This document shows, piece by piece, positions 35,751-43,319 of a stretch of 64,000 nucleotides of DNA. Positions within the stretch are counted from its first letter, which is position 1, and every line of letters starts with the position of its first letter. Both the position numbers and the translations under genes were made by a program. The notes beneath the pieces are model-generated. The model made no database searches. It had not been told where the DNA came from and saw nothing but the letters and a program-made list of their open reading frames with translations. The stretch comes from an uncultured Megasphaera sp. (lineage in GTDB: Bacteria > Bacillota > Negativicutes > Veillonellales > Megasphaeraceae), in the NCBI GenBank assembly GCA_934193515.1, contig CAKPVJ010000006.1, forward strand, positions 1 through 64,000. The letters are read 5' to 3'.

Positions 35751-36851
35751 ATGTTGTATTCTGATTACACACTGGTATTACCGGCATTTACAATTGGTGC
35801 AAATGCATATGATGCAATTGGCCGCGTTACCAAACATTTTGGCAAAAAAGTAGTTATTATAGGGGGTAAAACAGCGCTTTCTAAAGCAAAACAACCACTT
35901 TTGGATGCAATTGCTAAAACTGATTTGGAAGTACAAGGTGTATTATGGTATGGCGATGACGCAACATACGAACGCATAGACGCTTTGCTTGCAGAAGAAG
36001 CCGTACAAAAAGCGGATTTAATTTTTGGTGTCGGCGGCGGTCGCGCGATTGATACATGTAAAGTTGTAGCAGATAAAGCAGGAAAAGCATATTTTGCGTT
36101 TCCGACAGTAGCGTCAAACTGTGCGCCGTCTACAGCGATTGCTGTTATATATAAAGAAGATAAATCCCTGGCAGGGTATTACTATTTGCCGCAGCCGCCG
36201 ATTCACACATTCATTAATATGAATATTATCGTAGACTCACCGTTTAATTTGTTCTGGGCAGGTATTGGTGATGCCATGAGTAAAGAATGCGAATCTGAAT
36301 TGGCGAGCCGTGAAGCAGAATTATTCCATACTGTTTTAGTAGGACGCGCATTGGGACAAGTCTGCACAGCACCGCTTCTTGATTTTGGTGAAAAAGCGTT
36401 AGCTGATTTCAAGAAAAAAGAAATTTCTCATGAACTGCAGGAAGTTGTACTAGATATTATCATTAGCACAGGATTGGTATCCAACTGTACAACCGGTGAT
36501 CAAGCTATTTATTACTACAATTCTTCTGTTGCTCATTTGTTCTATAATTCTTCAACGATACTCCCGCAGGTTGTAGAAGGTCATTTACACGGTGAAATTG
36601 TATCGTTTGGTGTATTAGTTCTTTTAACATATGATAAACAGTTTGAATTACGAGATCGTATTGCAGCATTTTATAAGAAAACAGGGTATCCGACAACGTT
36701 GGCAGATCTCGATATTCAGGCCAGTGAGTTAGATGCGATTGTTGATAAAGCACCGTCTATAACGGAATGGAATTGTGTACCGCAGCCGCTTACCAAAGAA
36801 GCCTTTAAACAAGCTATCATTGATACAGATGCTTACGGCCAAACGTTATAA
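35751..36851 (+). CDS. Glycerol-dehydrogenase-like iron-containing alcohol dehydrogenase
   Basis: A 366-residue dehydrogenase of the GldA/iron-ADH group. The N-terminal half binds NAD (VVIIGGKTAL, then the phosphate loop GVGGGRAIDTCK); the C-terminal helical half carries metal ligands, with the Asp in WAGIGDAMSKE and the two His of VEGHLHGEIVSFG. It would reduce or oxidise a small alcohol or carbonyl; substrate is unknown. TAGGAGGG precedes ATG 35751, and the codons are A/T-rich. It is transcribed alone and ends at a strong terminator. Confidence 0.88.
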   Translation: MLYSDYTLVLPAFTIGANAYDAIGRVTKHFGKKVVIIGGKTALSKAKQPLLDAIAKTDLEVQGVLWYGDDATYERIDALLAEEAVQKADLIFGVGGGRAIDTCKVVADKAGKAYFAFPTVASNCAPSTAIAVIYKEDKSLAGYYYLPQPPIHTFINMNIIVDSPFNLFWAGIGDAMSKECESELASREAELFHTVLVGRALGQVCTAPLLDFGEKALADFKKKEISHELQEVVLDIIISTGLVSNCTTGDQAIYYYNSSVAHLFYNSSTILPQVVEGHLHGEIVSFGVLVLLTYDKQFELRDRIAAFYKKTGYPTTLADLDIQASELDAIVDKAPSITEWNCVPQPLTKEAFKQAIIDTDAYGQTL

Positions 36852-36864
36852 AATGTGAAGTAAT

Positions 36865-36905
36865 AAAAAAAGAACCGTTGCTTAGGGTGACGGTTCTTTT
36901 TTTTT
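36865..36905 (+). terminator. Terminator of the dehydrogenase gene
   Basis: AAAGAACCGT and ACGGTTCTTT pair around a 10-nt loop and are followed by a long T run. Confidence 0.9.
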
Positions 36906-36957
36906 GTTGAAAACGAGATGGTCAGCATACATAATGCAGGATGCAAAAGGATATATA

Positions 36958-36979
36958 TAACGGATACATAACGGATACA
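36958..36979 (+). repeat. Tandem 11-bp repeat upstream of the CobT homolog
   Basis: ATAACGGATAC occurs twice with no gap, a period close to one helical turn. It lies about 50 bp upstream of the TATAAT that precedes the cobT-like gene, so it may be a regulator site. Confidence 0.6.
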
Positions 36980-37077
36980 GTAAGGTAAAACACATCAAAT
37001 GCGGCATGCGGCCGTTTCCATTGCGTACCTATGATATAATAATGATGTAAAATTATTTGGATGCAAGGGGGTATTTT

Positions 37078-38079
37078 ATGGATCCTGTGTTGGAACAAAT
37101 TATTGCCGATATACATCCTGCGGATATTACGAAAACCGGGCTGTGCTATCAGAAGTTATCGGAACTGCCCATCAAGCAGGACGGCAAACTGACGTACTTG
37201 GCAGGACGGATTGCCGGTGTGTACCAGACGCTGCAGCCTGACGTGCTGAAAAAAGCCGTTATTATTTTTGCGGCGGACCATGCTGTTGACGGTGGAGAAA
37301 ATAAAACAGAAGGCAAGTTGAGCAAAGCGGAAGCCTTGGAAGTTGCTGGAGGAAAGGCGCATATCAACAAAGTTGCCCATCAAATTGGTGCCGGCGTGCT
37401 GCTGCTTGATATGGGGCTGGAACAGGATATTCCGGAGTCACAGGGCGTGCAGGATTTGAAAGTAATGCATGGCAGTCATTTTTGGGCTAAAGGCGCGGCC
37501 ATGACAGAAGATGAAATGCTGGATGCCATGTTCAGCGGTCTGCAGATCGGAGAAAATTTGGCTGATGAAGGCTATCAGGCTGTCGGACTGGGCAATATTG
37601 GTGAACGAGGTCTTTTGACGGCTTTCATTATCACGGCAGCGTTTTTTAAAGATAAACTGCATGATTTGCCTGCGCATATGAAATCTGGCGACAAACTGGC
37701 TCATTTGACGGCTTTGATGAATAAACTGCAGCTGGATGCGCAGCAGCCGTTGGAATTGCTGCGCCGTGCCGGTGCGCCGGATATTGCGGCCATGACCGGA
37801 TTTATTCTGGCGGCGTGCCAGCGTAATATGCTCGTCGTATTTGACAATGCCGTTACCGGCGCAGCCGTTTTAATCGCCCGGGCATTATGTCCTGCTGTAG
37901 ATGATTATATTATTCCTTCGGCTCGCTATAAAGAACCCGTACATCAGATGCAGATGAAAAAAATGAATATTAAGGCATTTTTTGAAACCTCTGATATTTT
38001 AGATCAGGGCATGGGGTCTGTCATTGGCTTGTCGCTGCTGGATGCCTCGGTAGATATGATGAATAAAGAATTAAAATAG
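37078..38079 (+). CDS. CobT-like phosphoribosyltransferase lacking the catalytic Glu
   Basis: A 333-residue protein homologous to nicotinate-nucleotide:DMB phosphoribosyltransferase (CobT), which makes the lower-ligand nucleotide of cobamides. Recognisable segments are IFAADHAVDGG, GLGNIGERG, AMTGFILAACQRN and ARYKEPVHQ. In true CobT the C-terminal LGEGSGA motif carries the catalytic Glu; here the aligned segment is LDQGMGS, with Gln. The NTT after GELGMA is also not kept. It may therefore use another base or have another reaction. ATG 37078 follows AAGGGGG. The larC-like gene follows 22 nt later, suggesting a shared operon. Confidence 0.78.
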   Translation: MDPVLEQIIADIHPADITKTGLCYQKLSELPIKQDGKLTYLAGRIAGVYQTLQPDVLKKAVIIFAADHAVDGGENKTEGKLSKAEALEVAGGKAHINKVAHQIGAGVLLLDMGLEQDIPESQGVQDLKVMHGSHFWAKGAAMTEDEMLDAMFSGLQIGENLADEGYQAVGLGNIGERGLLTAFIITAAFFKDKLHDLPAHMKSGDKLAHLTALMNKLQLDAQQPLELLRRAGAPDIAAMTGFILAACQRNMLVVFDNAVTGAAVLIARALCPAVDDYIIPSARYKEPVHQMQMKKMNIKAFFETSDILDQGMGSVIGLSLLDASVDMMNKELK

Positions 38080-38101
38080 CAGAAAAGAGGAGTATATTAC
38101 G

Positions 38102-38926
38102 ATGAAAACACTGTATTTGGATTGTTTTTCCGGTATCAGCGGGAATATGTTTGTCGGGATGCTGCTGCAGGCAGGTGTTCCTTTTGATGCGTTTAAACAG
38201 GCAATGGAATCGCTGCAGCTGCAGGGATATTCACTGATTTGCAAGCCAGTATCCAAGCTGGGCATTCAAGCTGTATATTATAATGTCTTATTAGACAGTG
38301 AAAAACACCATCATCATGATGATCATGAAGAACATGCGTATCATGACCATGTTCATGAAACACATGAACATCTGGTGGATACGACAGGGCATCACCATCA
38401 TCACGAACATAGAGGACTGCCGGAAATTACAAAAATCATAGAAGCCTCTCCCTTTAAAGAGGAAATAAAAAAGAAAAGCCTGCAGGTTTTTCAAAATTTG
38501 GCCCAGGCCGAAGCCAAAGTACACGGTATCCCTGTAGAAGAAATTCATTTTCATGAAGTGGGAGCCATCGACTGCATTTTAGATATTGTCGGTACGATTT
38601 GGGCGCTGGATTATTTGGGGATTGAACAAGTTGCGTCTTCCGCACTGCATGTGGGAAGCGGCTTTGTAAAATGCGCCCATGGCGTTATGCCTGTGCCTGC
38701 CCCGGCGACAGCTGAACTGTTGGCAGGCATCCCATATTATGCTACGGATGTTTGGGGAGAATTGGTTACACCGACAGGCGCGGCTTTGATAAAGACGCTG
38801 GCATCGTATGTCGGCCCGCGGCCGGATACGTTTATTCATGACAGCGTAGCCTATGGCGCAGGGACCAAAGATTTGGAAATCCCCAATGTCGTACGCGGAT
38901 TTATCGGTCAGGCCGATGCATGGTAA
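38102..38926 (+). CDS. larC: LarC N-terminal (LarC1) nickel-insertion protein, no C-terminal half
   Basis: A 274-residue protein of the LarC/DUF111 family, which inserts nickel into the pincer cofactor of lactate racemase. It begins TLYLDCFSGISGNMFVGMLL, carries a His-rich metal-binding stretch at about residues 64-106, and has VGAIDCILDIVG, LHVGSGFVKCAHG and VTPTGAALIKTL. In Lactiplantibacillus plantarum LarC1 is joined to LarC2 by a frameshift; here the frame ends normally and is followed by a terminator, with no LarC2 sequence. No larA, larB or larE is nearby. A GAGGAG site precedes ATG 38102. Confidence 0.85.
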   Translation: MKTLYLDCFSGISGNMFVGMLLQAGVPFDAFKQAMESLQLQGYSLICKPVSKLGIQAVYYNVLLDSEKHHHHDDHEEHAYHDHVHETHEHLVDTTGHHHHHEHRGLPEITKIIEASPFKEEIKKKSLQVFQNLAQAEAKVHGIPVEEIHFHEVGAIDCILDIVGTIWALDYLGIEQVASSALHVGSGFVKCAHGVMPVPAPATAELLAGIPYYATDVWGELVTPTGAALIKTLASYVGPRPDTFIHDSVAYGAGTKDLEIPNVVRGFIGQADAW

Positions 38927-38971
38927 TGGATTAAAAGACACATTATTATATTTATATGAGTACATAGCAAG

Positions 38972-39003
38972 GGGCGGTTGACAGAACAAATCAACCGCTT
39001 TTT
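38972..39003 (+). terminator. Terminator after larC
   Basis: GCGGTTGA and TCAACCGC pair around a 9-nt loop and run into five T. Confidence 0.88.
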
Positions 39004-39054
39004 ACTATATCTGCAGGTATTGCACAATTTCTGGAAAAAATTGCAAAAAATCCC

Positions 39055-39083
39055 TTGACAATAGGCTGTAGAATTGGTATTAT
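39055..39083 (+). promoter_or_regulatory. tRNA cluster promoter P1
   Basis: Perfect TTGACA, 17-nt spacer, TATTAT, about 160 nt upstream of the first tRNA. Confidence 0.85.
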
Positions 39084-39180
39084 AATTAAGCGTTCCGAAG
39101 GAACAGCAAACACTTAACAAGTTCTCATGTGATAGAAAGAGGACAGTCAAGACGGTTTGAAAAAATCGAAAAATTAAGTG

Positions 39181-39209
39181 TTGACAGACATCAAACGATG
39201 TGCTAAAAT
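39181..39209 (+). promoter_or_regulatory. tRNA cluster promoter P2
   Basis: Second perfect TTGACA, 17-nt spacer, TAAAAT, 34 nt before the first tRNA. Tandem promoters are common for stable RNA genes. Confidence 0.85.
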
Positions 39210-39242
39210 AATTCTCGTCGCTGATGAGAAACACCAAGACAT

Positions 39243-39317
39243 GCGGAAGTAGCTCAGTGGTAGAGCATCACCTTGCCAAGGTGGGGGTCGCGAGTTCGAG
39301 TCTCGTTTTCCGCTCCA
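39243..39317 (+). tRNA. tRNA-Gly (anticodon GCC)
   Basis: 75-nt cloverleaf with TAGCTCAGTGG D arm, anticodon loop centred on GCC, GTTCGAGTC T arm and encoded CCA. First gene of a six-tRNA transcript. Confidence 0.95.
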
Positions 39318-39351
39318 TATTCCCTTAAAAAAGGGAAACATTAGCTATTGT

Positions 39352-39427
39352 TCCTCAATAGCTCAGTTGGTAGAGCAATCGGCTGTTAACCGATTTGTCG
39401 TAGGTTCGAGTCCTACTTGAGGAGCCA
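39352..39427 (+). tRNA. tRNA-Asn (anticodon GTT)
   Basis: 76 nt; acceptor TCCTCAA/TTGAGGA, anticodon GTT in CTGTTAA, GTTCGAGTC T arm, encoded CCA. Confidence 0.95.
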
Positions 39428-39429
39428 GT

Positions 39430-39503
39430 AGGGGTATCGCCAAGCGGTAAGGCAACGGACTCTGACTCCGTCATCGTTGGTTCGAATCCAGCTACCCCTG
39501 CCA
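39430..39503 (+). tRNA. tRNA-Gln (anticodon CTG)
   Basis: 74 nt; acceptor AGGGGTA/TACCCCT, anticodon loop CTCTGAC giving CTG, encoded CCA. Reads CAG; a TTG isoacceptor is not in this cluster. Confidence 0.93.
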
Positions 39504-39509
39504 AATTAT

Positions 39510-39585
39510 GATCCACTAGCTCAGTTGGCAGAGCACCTGACTTTTAATCAGGGTGTCCCGAGTTCGAATCTCGGGTGGATCACCA
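39510..39585 (+). tRNA. tRNA-Lys (anticodon TTT)
   Basis: 76 nt; acceptor GATCCAC/GTGGATC, anticodon loop CTTTTAA giving TTT, encoded CCA. Confidence 0.95.
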
Positions 39586-39601
39586 TTTTTTCCTTTAGCA
39601 T

Positions 39602-39677
39602 GGCCCCTTGGTCAAGTGGTCTAAGACACCGCCCTTTCACGGCGAGAACATGGGTTCAAATCCCGTAGGGGTCACCA
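39602..39677 (+). tRNA. tRNA-Glu (anticodon TTC)
   Basis: 76 nt; acceptor GGCCCCT/AGGGGTC, anticodon loop CTTTCAC giving TTC, encoded CCA. Confidence 0.95.
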
Positions 39678-39682
39678 CTTTT

Positions 39683-39758
39683 GGGCGATTAGCTCAGCTG
39701 GGAGAGCGCCTGCCTTACAAGCAGGATGTCAGCAGTTCGATCCTGTTATCGCCCACCA
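39683..39758 (+). tRNA. tRNA-Val (anticodon TAC)
   Basis: 76 nt; acceptor GGGCGAT/ATCGCCC, anticodon loop CTTACAA giving TAC, encoded CCA. Last gene of the cluster. Confidence 0.95.
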
Positions 39759-39770
39759 AAATCTTTTTTC

Positions 39771-39800
39771 AAGGCATACACAAATGTGTATGCCTTTTTT
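39771..39800 (+). terminator. tRNA cluster terminator
   Basis: GGCATACAC and GTGTATGCC pair perfectly around AAAT and are followed by six T. Confidence 0.92.
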
Positions 39801-39900
39801 CTGTATGCATGCTTGAAACTTGTATAGAAAACAGAAGATTCCGCAGTGAGATAGCGTACGGGATCGTAGAGACTGCAAGTGAAAAGAAATAGTAATTTCA

Positions 39901-39930
39901 TTGCTGAAAGGGGATACAATGTTATATAAT
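39901..39930 (+). promoter_or_regulatory. Promoter of the rodZ-like to recX gene string
   Basis: TTGCTG, 18-nt spacer, perfect TATAAT, 36 nt before the rodZ-like start. No strong terminator is seen before 47554, so it may serve seven genes. Confidence 0.6.
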
Positions 39931-39965
39931 AAAGAGATACAAAACGCAGAAAGGAGGAACTGGCA

Positions 39966-40364
39966 GTGTCATCATTAGGAACTATACTGCGAAAAGAAAG
40001 AGAAAAACAAGGACGGACACTGAAAGAAGTTTCTGATGCGTTGAACATAAAGAAGAAGTATTTAGAAGCGTTGGAAAAGGATACGTACGATGATATCCCA
40101 GGTGTTGTTTTTATGAAGGGATTTACCCGTAACTACGGCAATTATTTGGGCTTGAACGGAGAGACTTTGGTTCGGGAATATAAAGGAGCGTTTGCCGCTA
40201 CGATTCCCCAGCCGGATGTACGGCCTGCTGCAGTACAAAACATGCCTAAAAAGCCGAAGAAAGATGGTAAGAAAAAGAATAAACAACAGGGCAAATGGCC
40301 GGAAATTACGATTATTGCCGGCATTGTCATTTGTTTGCTGCTTATTATTTGGATTTTAGTATAG
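39966..40364 (+). CDS. RodZ-like helix-turn-helix membrane protein
   Basis: A 132-residue protein. Residues 1-75 form the RodZ-type helix-turn-helix (GTILRKEREKQGRTLKEVSD, then YLEALEKDTYDDIPGVVFMKGFTRNY), which in RodZ contacts the MreB cytoskeleton. A Lys-rich linker and one membrane helix near the C terminus follow. The extracytoplasmic DUF4115 domain of full RodZ is missing, so the protein is short for the family. Start is GTG 39966 behind AAAGGAGG. It heads a string that continues with ygiQ 9 nt later. Confidence 0.85.
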   Translation: MSSLGTILRKEREKQGRTLKEVSDALNIKKKYLEALEKDTYDDIPGVVFMKGFTRNYGNYLGLNGETLVREYKGAFAATIPQPDVRPAAVQNMPKKPKKDGKKKNKQQGKWPEITIIAGIVICLLLIIWILV

Positions 40365-40373
40365 AGGGAATAT

Positions 40374-42272
40374 ATGGCAGATAATTTTTTAGTAACAAGC
40401 CGGGCGGATATGAAACGGCGCGGCTGGGAGCAGTTGGATTTTGTATATATCAATGGAGATGCGTATGTAGACCATCCGGGATTTGCTGCCGCTGTCATTG
40501 GCCGGGTGCTGGAAAGCCGGGGATATCGCGTCGGCATTATCTCACAGCCTGATTGGCATAGTGCGGAGCCCTTTAAAGCCTTGGGCAAACCGAGACTGGC
40601 CGCGTTGATTACGGCAGGCAATCTCGATTCTATGCTGAATGAAAAGACAGCTGCTAAAAAGTTTCGCAGTAAAGATAATTATTCTCCCGGCGGCGAAGCA
40701 GGCAGACGGCCTGAACGGGCAACGATTGTCTATGCCAACCGCATGCGTGAAGCCTATAAGGATGTGCCGATTGTTATTGGCGGTATTGAAGCCAGTCTGC
40801 GCCGGTTTGCCCACTATGACTACTGGTCGAATAAAGTACGCCATTCTATTTTGCTGGACAGCAAGGCGGATATTTTGAGTTACGGCATGGGGGAACATTC
40901 TGTCGTAGAAATTGCCGATGCGCTGGCAGAAGGCAAGACGGTGGCAGAAATGTACAATATCCGCGGCATTTGTTATGTCACCAGTCATGCGCCTATATCT
41001 GCGCATACCGTCATGTGCCCGTCATATGAAGAAGTCAAAGCCAGCAAAAAGGCATTTGCCAAGGCGTTTAAGATACAGTATGAAGAACAAGATCCCTTTT
41101 ACGGCAGGACGATTATTCAGCCTTCAGAAAATCGCTTTCTTGTCCAGACGCCGCCGGCACTGCCGCTGACGACCAAAGAAATGGATGCGATTTATGAGCT
41201 GCCGTTTCAGCGGCGCTGGCATCCTGATTATGATGCGGCAGGCGGAGTACCGGCTCTGCAGGAAGTGCAGTTCAGCCTGACGAGTCAGCGCGGCTGTTTT
41301 GGACATTGTCATTTTTGTGCGATTACCAGTCATCAGGGACCGATTATTCAAAGCCGCAGTCATGAGTCTCTCCTGCGTGAAGCGAAGCATATGACGCATT
41401 TGCCGGGATTTAAAGGCTATATTCATGATGTAGGCGGTCCGACGGCCAATTTCCGCCATCCAGCTTGTCAAAAACAGCTTAAAGCAGGTGTCTGCAAAAA
41501 CAAGCATTGCATTGGCAGTGAAATATGTCCGAATCTCGATACGTCCCATGAAGATTATCGAAAACTGCTCAAAGAAATCCGCAGCATTCCCGGCGTCAAG
41601 AAAGTATTTGTACGCTCCGGTTTGCGGTATGACTATGTATTAGCAGATCACAACAAGAAATTTGTTGAAGAGTTGTGTCAGTATCATGTCAGCGGCCAGC
41701 TGAAAGTAGCACCGGAACATGTGGTTAAACATGTAACGGATTTGATGGGAAAGGCAGATGTTCATGCCTTTTTGAAATTTAAAGATTGGTTTGATGAAGC
41801 CAATCGCAAGCTGGGAAAAAAGCAGTATCTAGTACCGTATTTTATGTCCAGTCATCCAGGCTGTACATTGGATGATGCTATTGCGCTGGCTGAATTTCTG
41901 CGGGATATGCATATGCAGCCCGAACAGGTGCAGGATTTTATCCCGACGCCGGGCAGTCTTTCGACGGCGATGTATTATACAGGAATGAACCCCTTGACGG
42001 GGGAACCTGTTTATGTGGCACGGCGGCCGGAAGAAAAACAAATGCAGCGTGCCTTGATGCAGTATAAAAATCCGGCCAACTATGATATTGTCTACAAAGC
42101 CTTGTGTCTGGCCGGACGCAGGGATTTAATCGGTTTTGGCCCCAAATGCCTGATTGCGCCGCGCAATATACGAAAAGAACGGGGCAGACAGCATGCCGCA
42201 TCCCGGCATCATGCGCCATGCCGCCGCCCGGGCAAAACCAGCCAGAGAGGGCCTGTACGAGGTAAAAAATGA
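40374..42272 (+). CDS. YgiQ family radical SAM protein
   Basis: A 632-residue radical SAM protein of the UPF0313/YgiQ type. The N-terminal part has DFVYINGDAYVDHPGFAAA; the cluster motif C-x3-C-x2-C is in SQRGCFGHCHFCAITSHQG; the C-terminal DUF3362 region contains QVQDFIPTPGSLSTAMYYTG. The reaction is not known. It overlaps the next gene by 4 nt (ATGA), so translation is coupled. Confidence 0.93.
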   Translation: MADNFLVTSRADMKRRGWEQLDFVYINGDAYVDHPGFAAAVIGRVLESRGYRVGIISQPDWHSAEPFKALGKPRLAALITAGNLDSMLNEKTAAKKFRSKDNYSPGGEAGRRPERATIVYANRMREAYKDVPIVIGGIEASLRRFAHYDYWSNKVRHSILLDSKADILSYGMGEHSVVEIADALAEGKTVAEMYNIRGICYVTSHAPISAHTVMCPSYEEVKASKKAFAKAFKIQYEEQDPFYGRTIIQPSENRFLVQTPPALPLTTKEMDAIYELPFQRRWHPDYDAAGGVPALQEVQFSLTSQRGCFGHCHFCAITSHQGPIIQSRSHESLLREAKHMTHLPGFKGYIHDVGGPTANFRHPACQKQLKAGVCKNKHCIGSEICPNLDTSHEDYRKLLKEIRSIPGVKKVFVRSGLRYDYVLADHNKKFVEELCQYHVSGQLKVAPEHVVKHVTDLMGKADVHAFLKFKDWFDEANRKLGKKQYLVPYFMSSHPGCTLDDAIALAEFLRDMHMQPEQVQDFIPTPGSLSTAMYYTGMNPLTGEPVYVARRPEEKQMQRALMQYKNPANYDIVYKALCLAGRRDLIGFGPKCLIAPRNIRKERGRQHAASRHHAPCRRPGKTSQRGPVRGKK

Positions 42273-43318
42273 AACGATATATGCCATTAGTTTGTGTCAT
42301 CGTCTTTATTGTGGCACTGCTGGGGTTTAGCAATTATATATGGCATGAGCAGCAGCGGCAGCAGGAAGAGCAGGCTTCCTACGAAGCGGAGCGACATTTA
42401 GTTGTCTTTTCTGATATGCCGACTGATGTCAATGCCGATTTGGCAGCCGCTTTTTACAAACAGACAGGAATGCATGTGCAGATTATTAGCAAAACAGACG
42501 ATGAACTGCATCGCCAGATGAAAGTGCAGCATGCCGGTGATATGCCGGATGTACTGATTGCTTCTGAATCCGTGCTGCGGCAGGCAGAAAACATACAGCA
42601 GCTGAAAATGTATGCTTCGATACAGACGGAACCCGTACCATATGCGTTTAAAGATGCAGACGGGTATTGGAATGGGCTTTGGCTCAACCCAATGGTTTTT
42701 GTCGTCGGCCATGAATATTACGCCAGACGCGGCGTCGATATACGTACATGGGATGACTTGCTTCGCGACCCAATGCTGACCGTTGCGTTTCCCGACTTGG
42801 CGTCTATGGATATGGCAGGCGATTTTCTCTGCTCGCTTGTTGAAATCAATGGCAGTGAAGAAACGGGGCTGTATCTGCGGGCGCTGCAGTCTCATGTAGC
42901 AGCCTATTCCAAATCGATGGCATCCAGCGTACGCCGCGTAGCCAGCGGTGAAGTCAATCTGGGGGTCGTCGATGCAGTGACGGCACGGCAGTATCGGCAG
43001 GACGGCGCGCCCATTTATATCCTGTATCCCCGTGACGGTACGTCGTATTGGCTGACTGGCACGGCGATGACCGTACAATGCCAGGATGAAGAATTGGCAG
43101 CGGCGTTTATCGACTGGCTGTATGCAAATGATGCGGATGCTGTTCTGCGGAAAAACCATTTATACTTTACGTATGCCAGTGAAACGGCACGAAAAATATT
43201 AGATTCACAGGGACAGGAACTTGTCTTGTTCCCGACAAAAAAACAATATACTGATGCAGGCCGCCGTGATTTGCAAAATTGGTGGATCAAATCAGTTCGC
43301 TTTGGAAAGGACGAATAG
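42269..43318 (+). CDS. Extracellular solute-binding protein, orphan
   Basis: A 349-residue protein with an N-terminal membrane segment (LVCVIVFIVALLGF, no lipobox) followed by a type 2 periplasmic-binding fold of the iron/putrescine-binding kind: HLVVFSDMPTDVNADLAAAF, MPDVLIASE, GVVDAVTARQYRQDG. It would be anchored in the inner membrane and face the periplasm. No permease or ATPase gene is near, and it sits inside a string of RNA- and DNA-related genes, so it may be a sensor or a partner for a distant transporter. It begins inside the end of ygiQ. Confidence 0.75.
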   Translation: MKRYMPLVCVIVFIVALLGFSNYIWHEQQRQQEEQASYEAERHLVVFSDMPTDVNADLAAAFYKQTGMHVQIISKTDDELHRQMKVQHAGDMPDVLIASESVLRQAENIQQLKMYASIQTEPVPYAFKDADGYWNGLWLNPMVFVVGHEYYARRGVDIRTWDDLLRDPMLTVAFPDLASMDMAGDFLCSLVEINGSEETGLYLRALQSHVAAYSKSMASSVRRVASGEVNLGVVDAVTARQYRQDGAPIYILYPRDGTSYWLTGTAMTVQCQDEELAAAFIDWLYANDADAVLRKNHLYFTYASETARKILDSQGQELVLFPTKKQYTDAGRRDLQNWWIKSVRFGKDE

Positions 43319-43319
43319 A

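Noticed and set aside
38900..38975. Programmed frameshift joining larC1 to a larC2
   Set aside because: The bases after the larC stop do not encode LarC2-like sequence in any frame and lead straight to a terminator.
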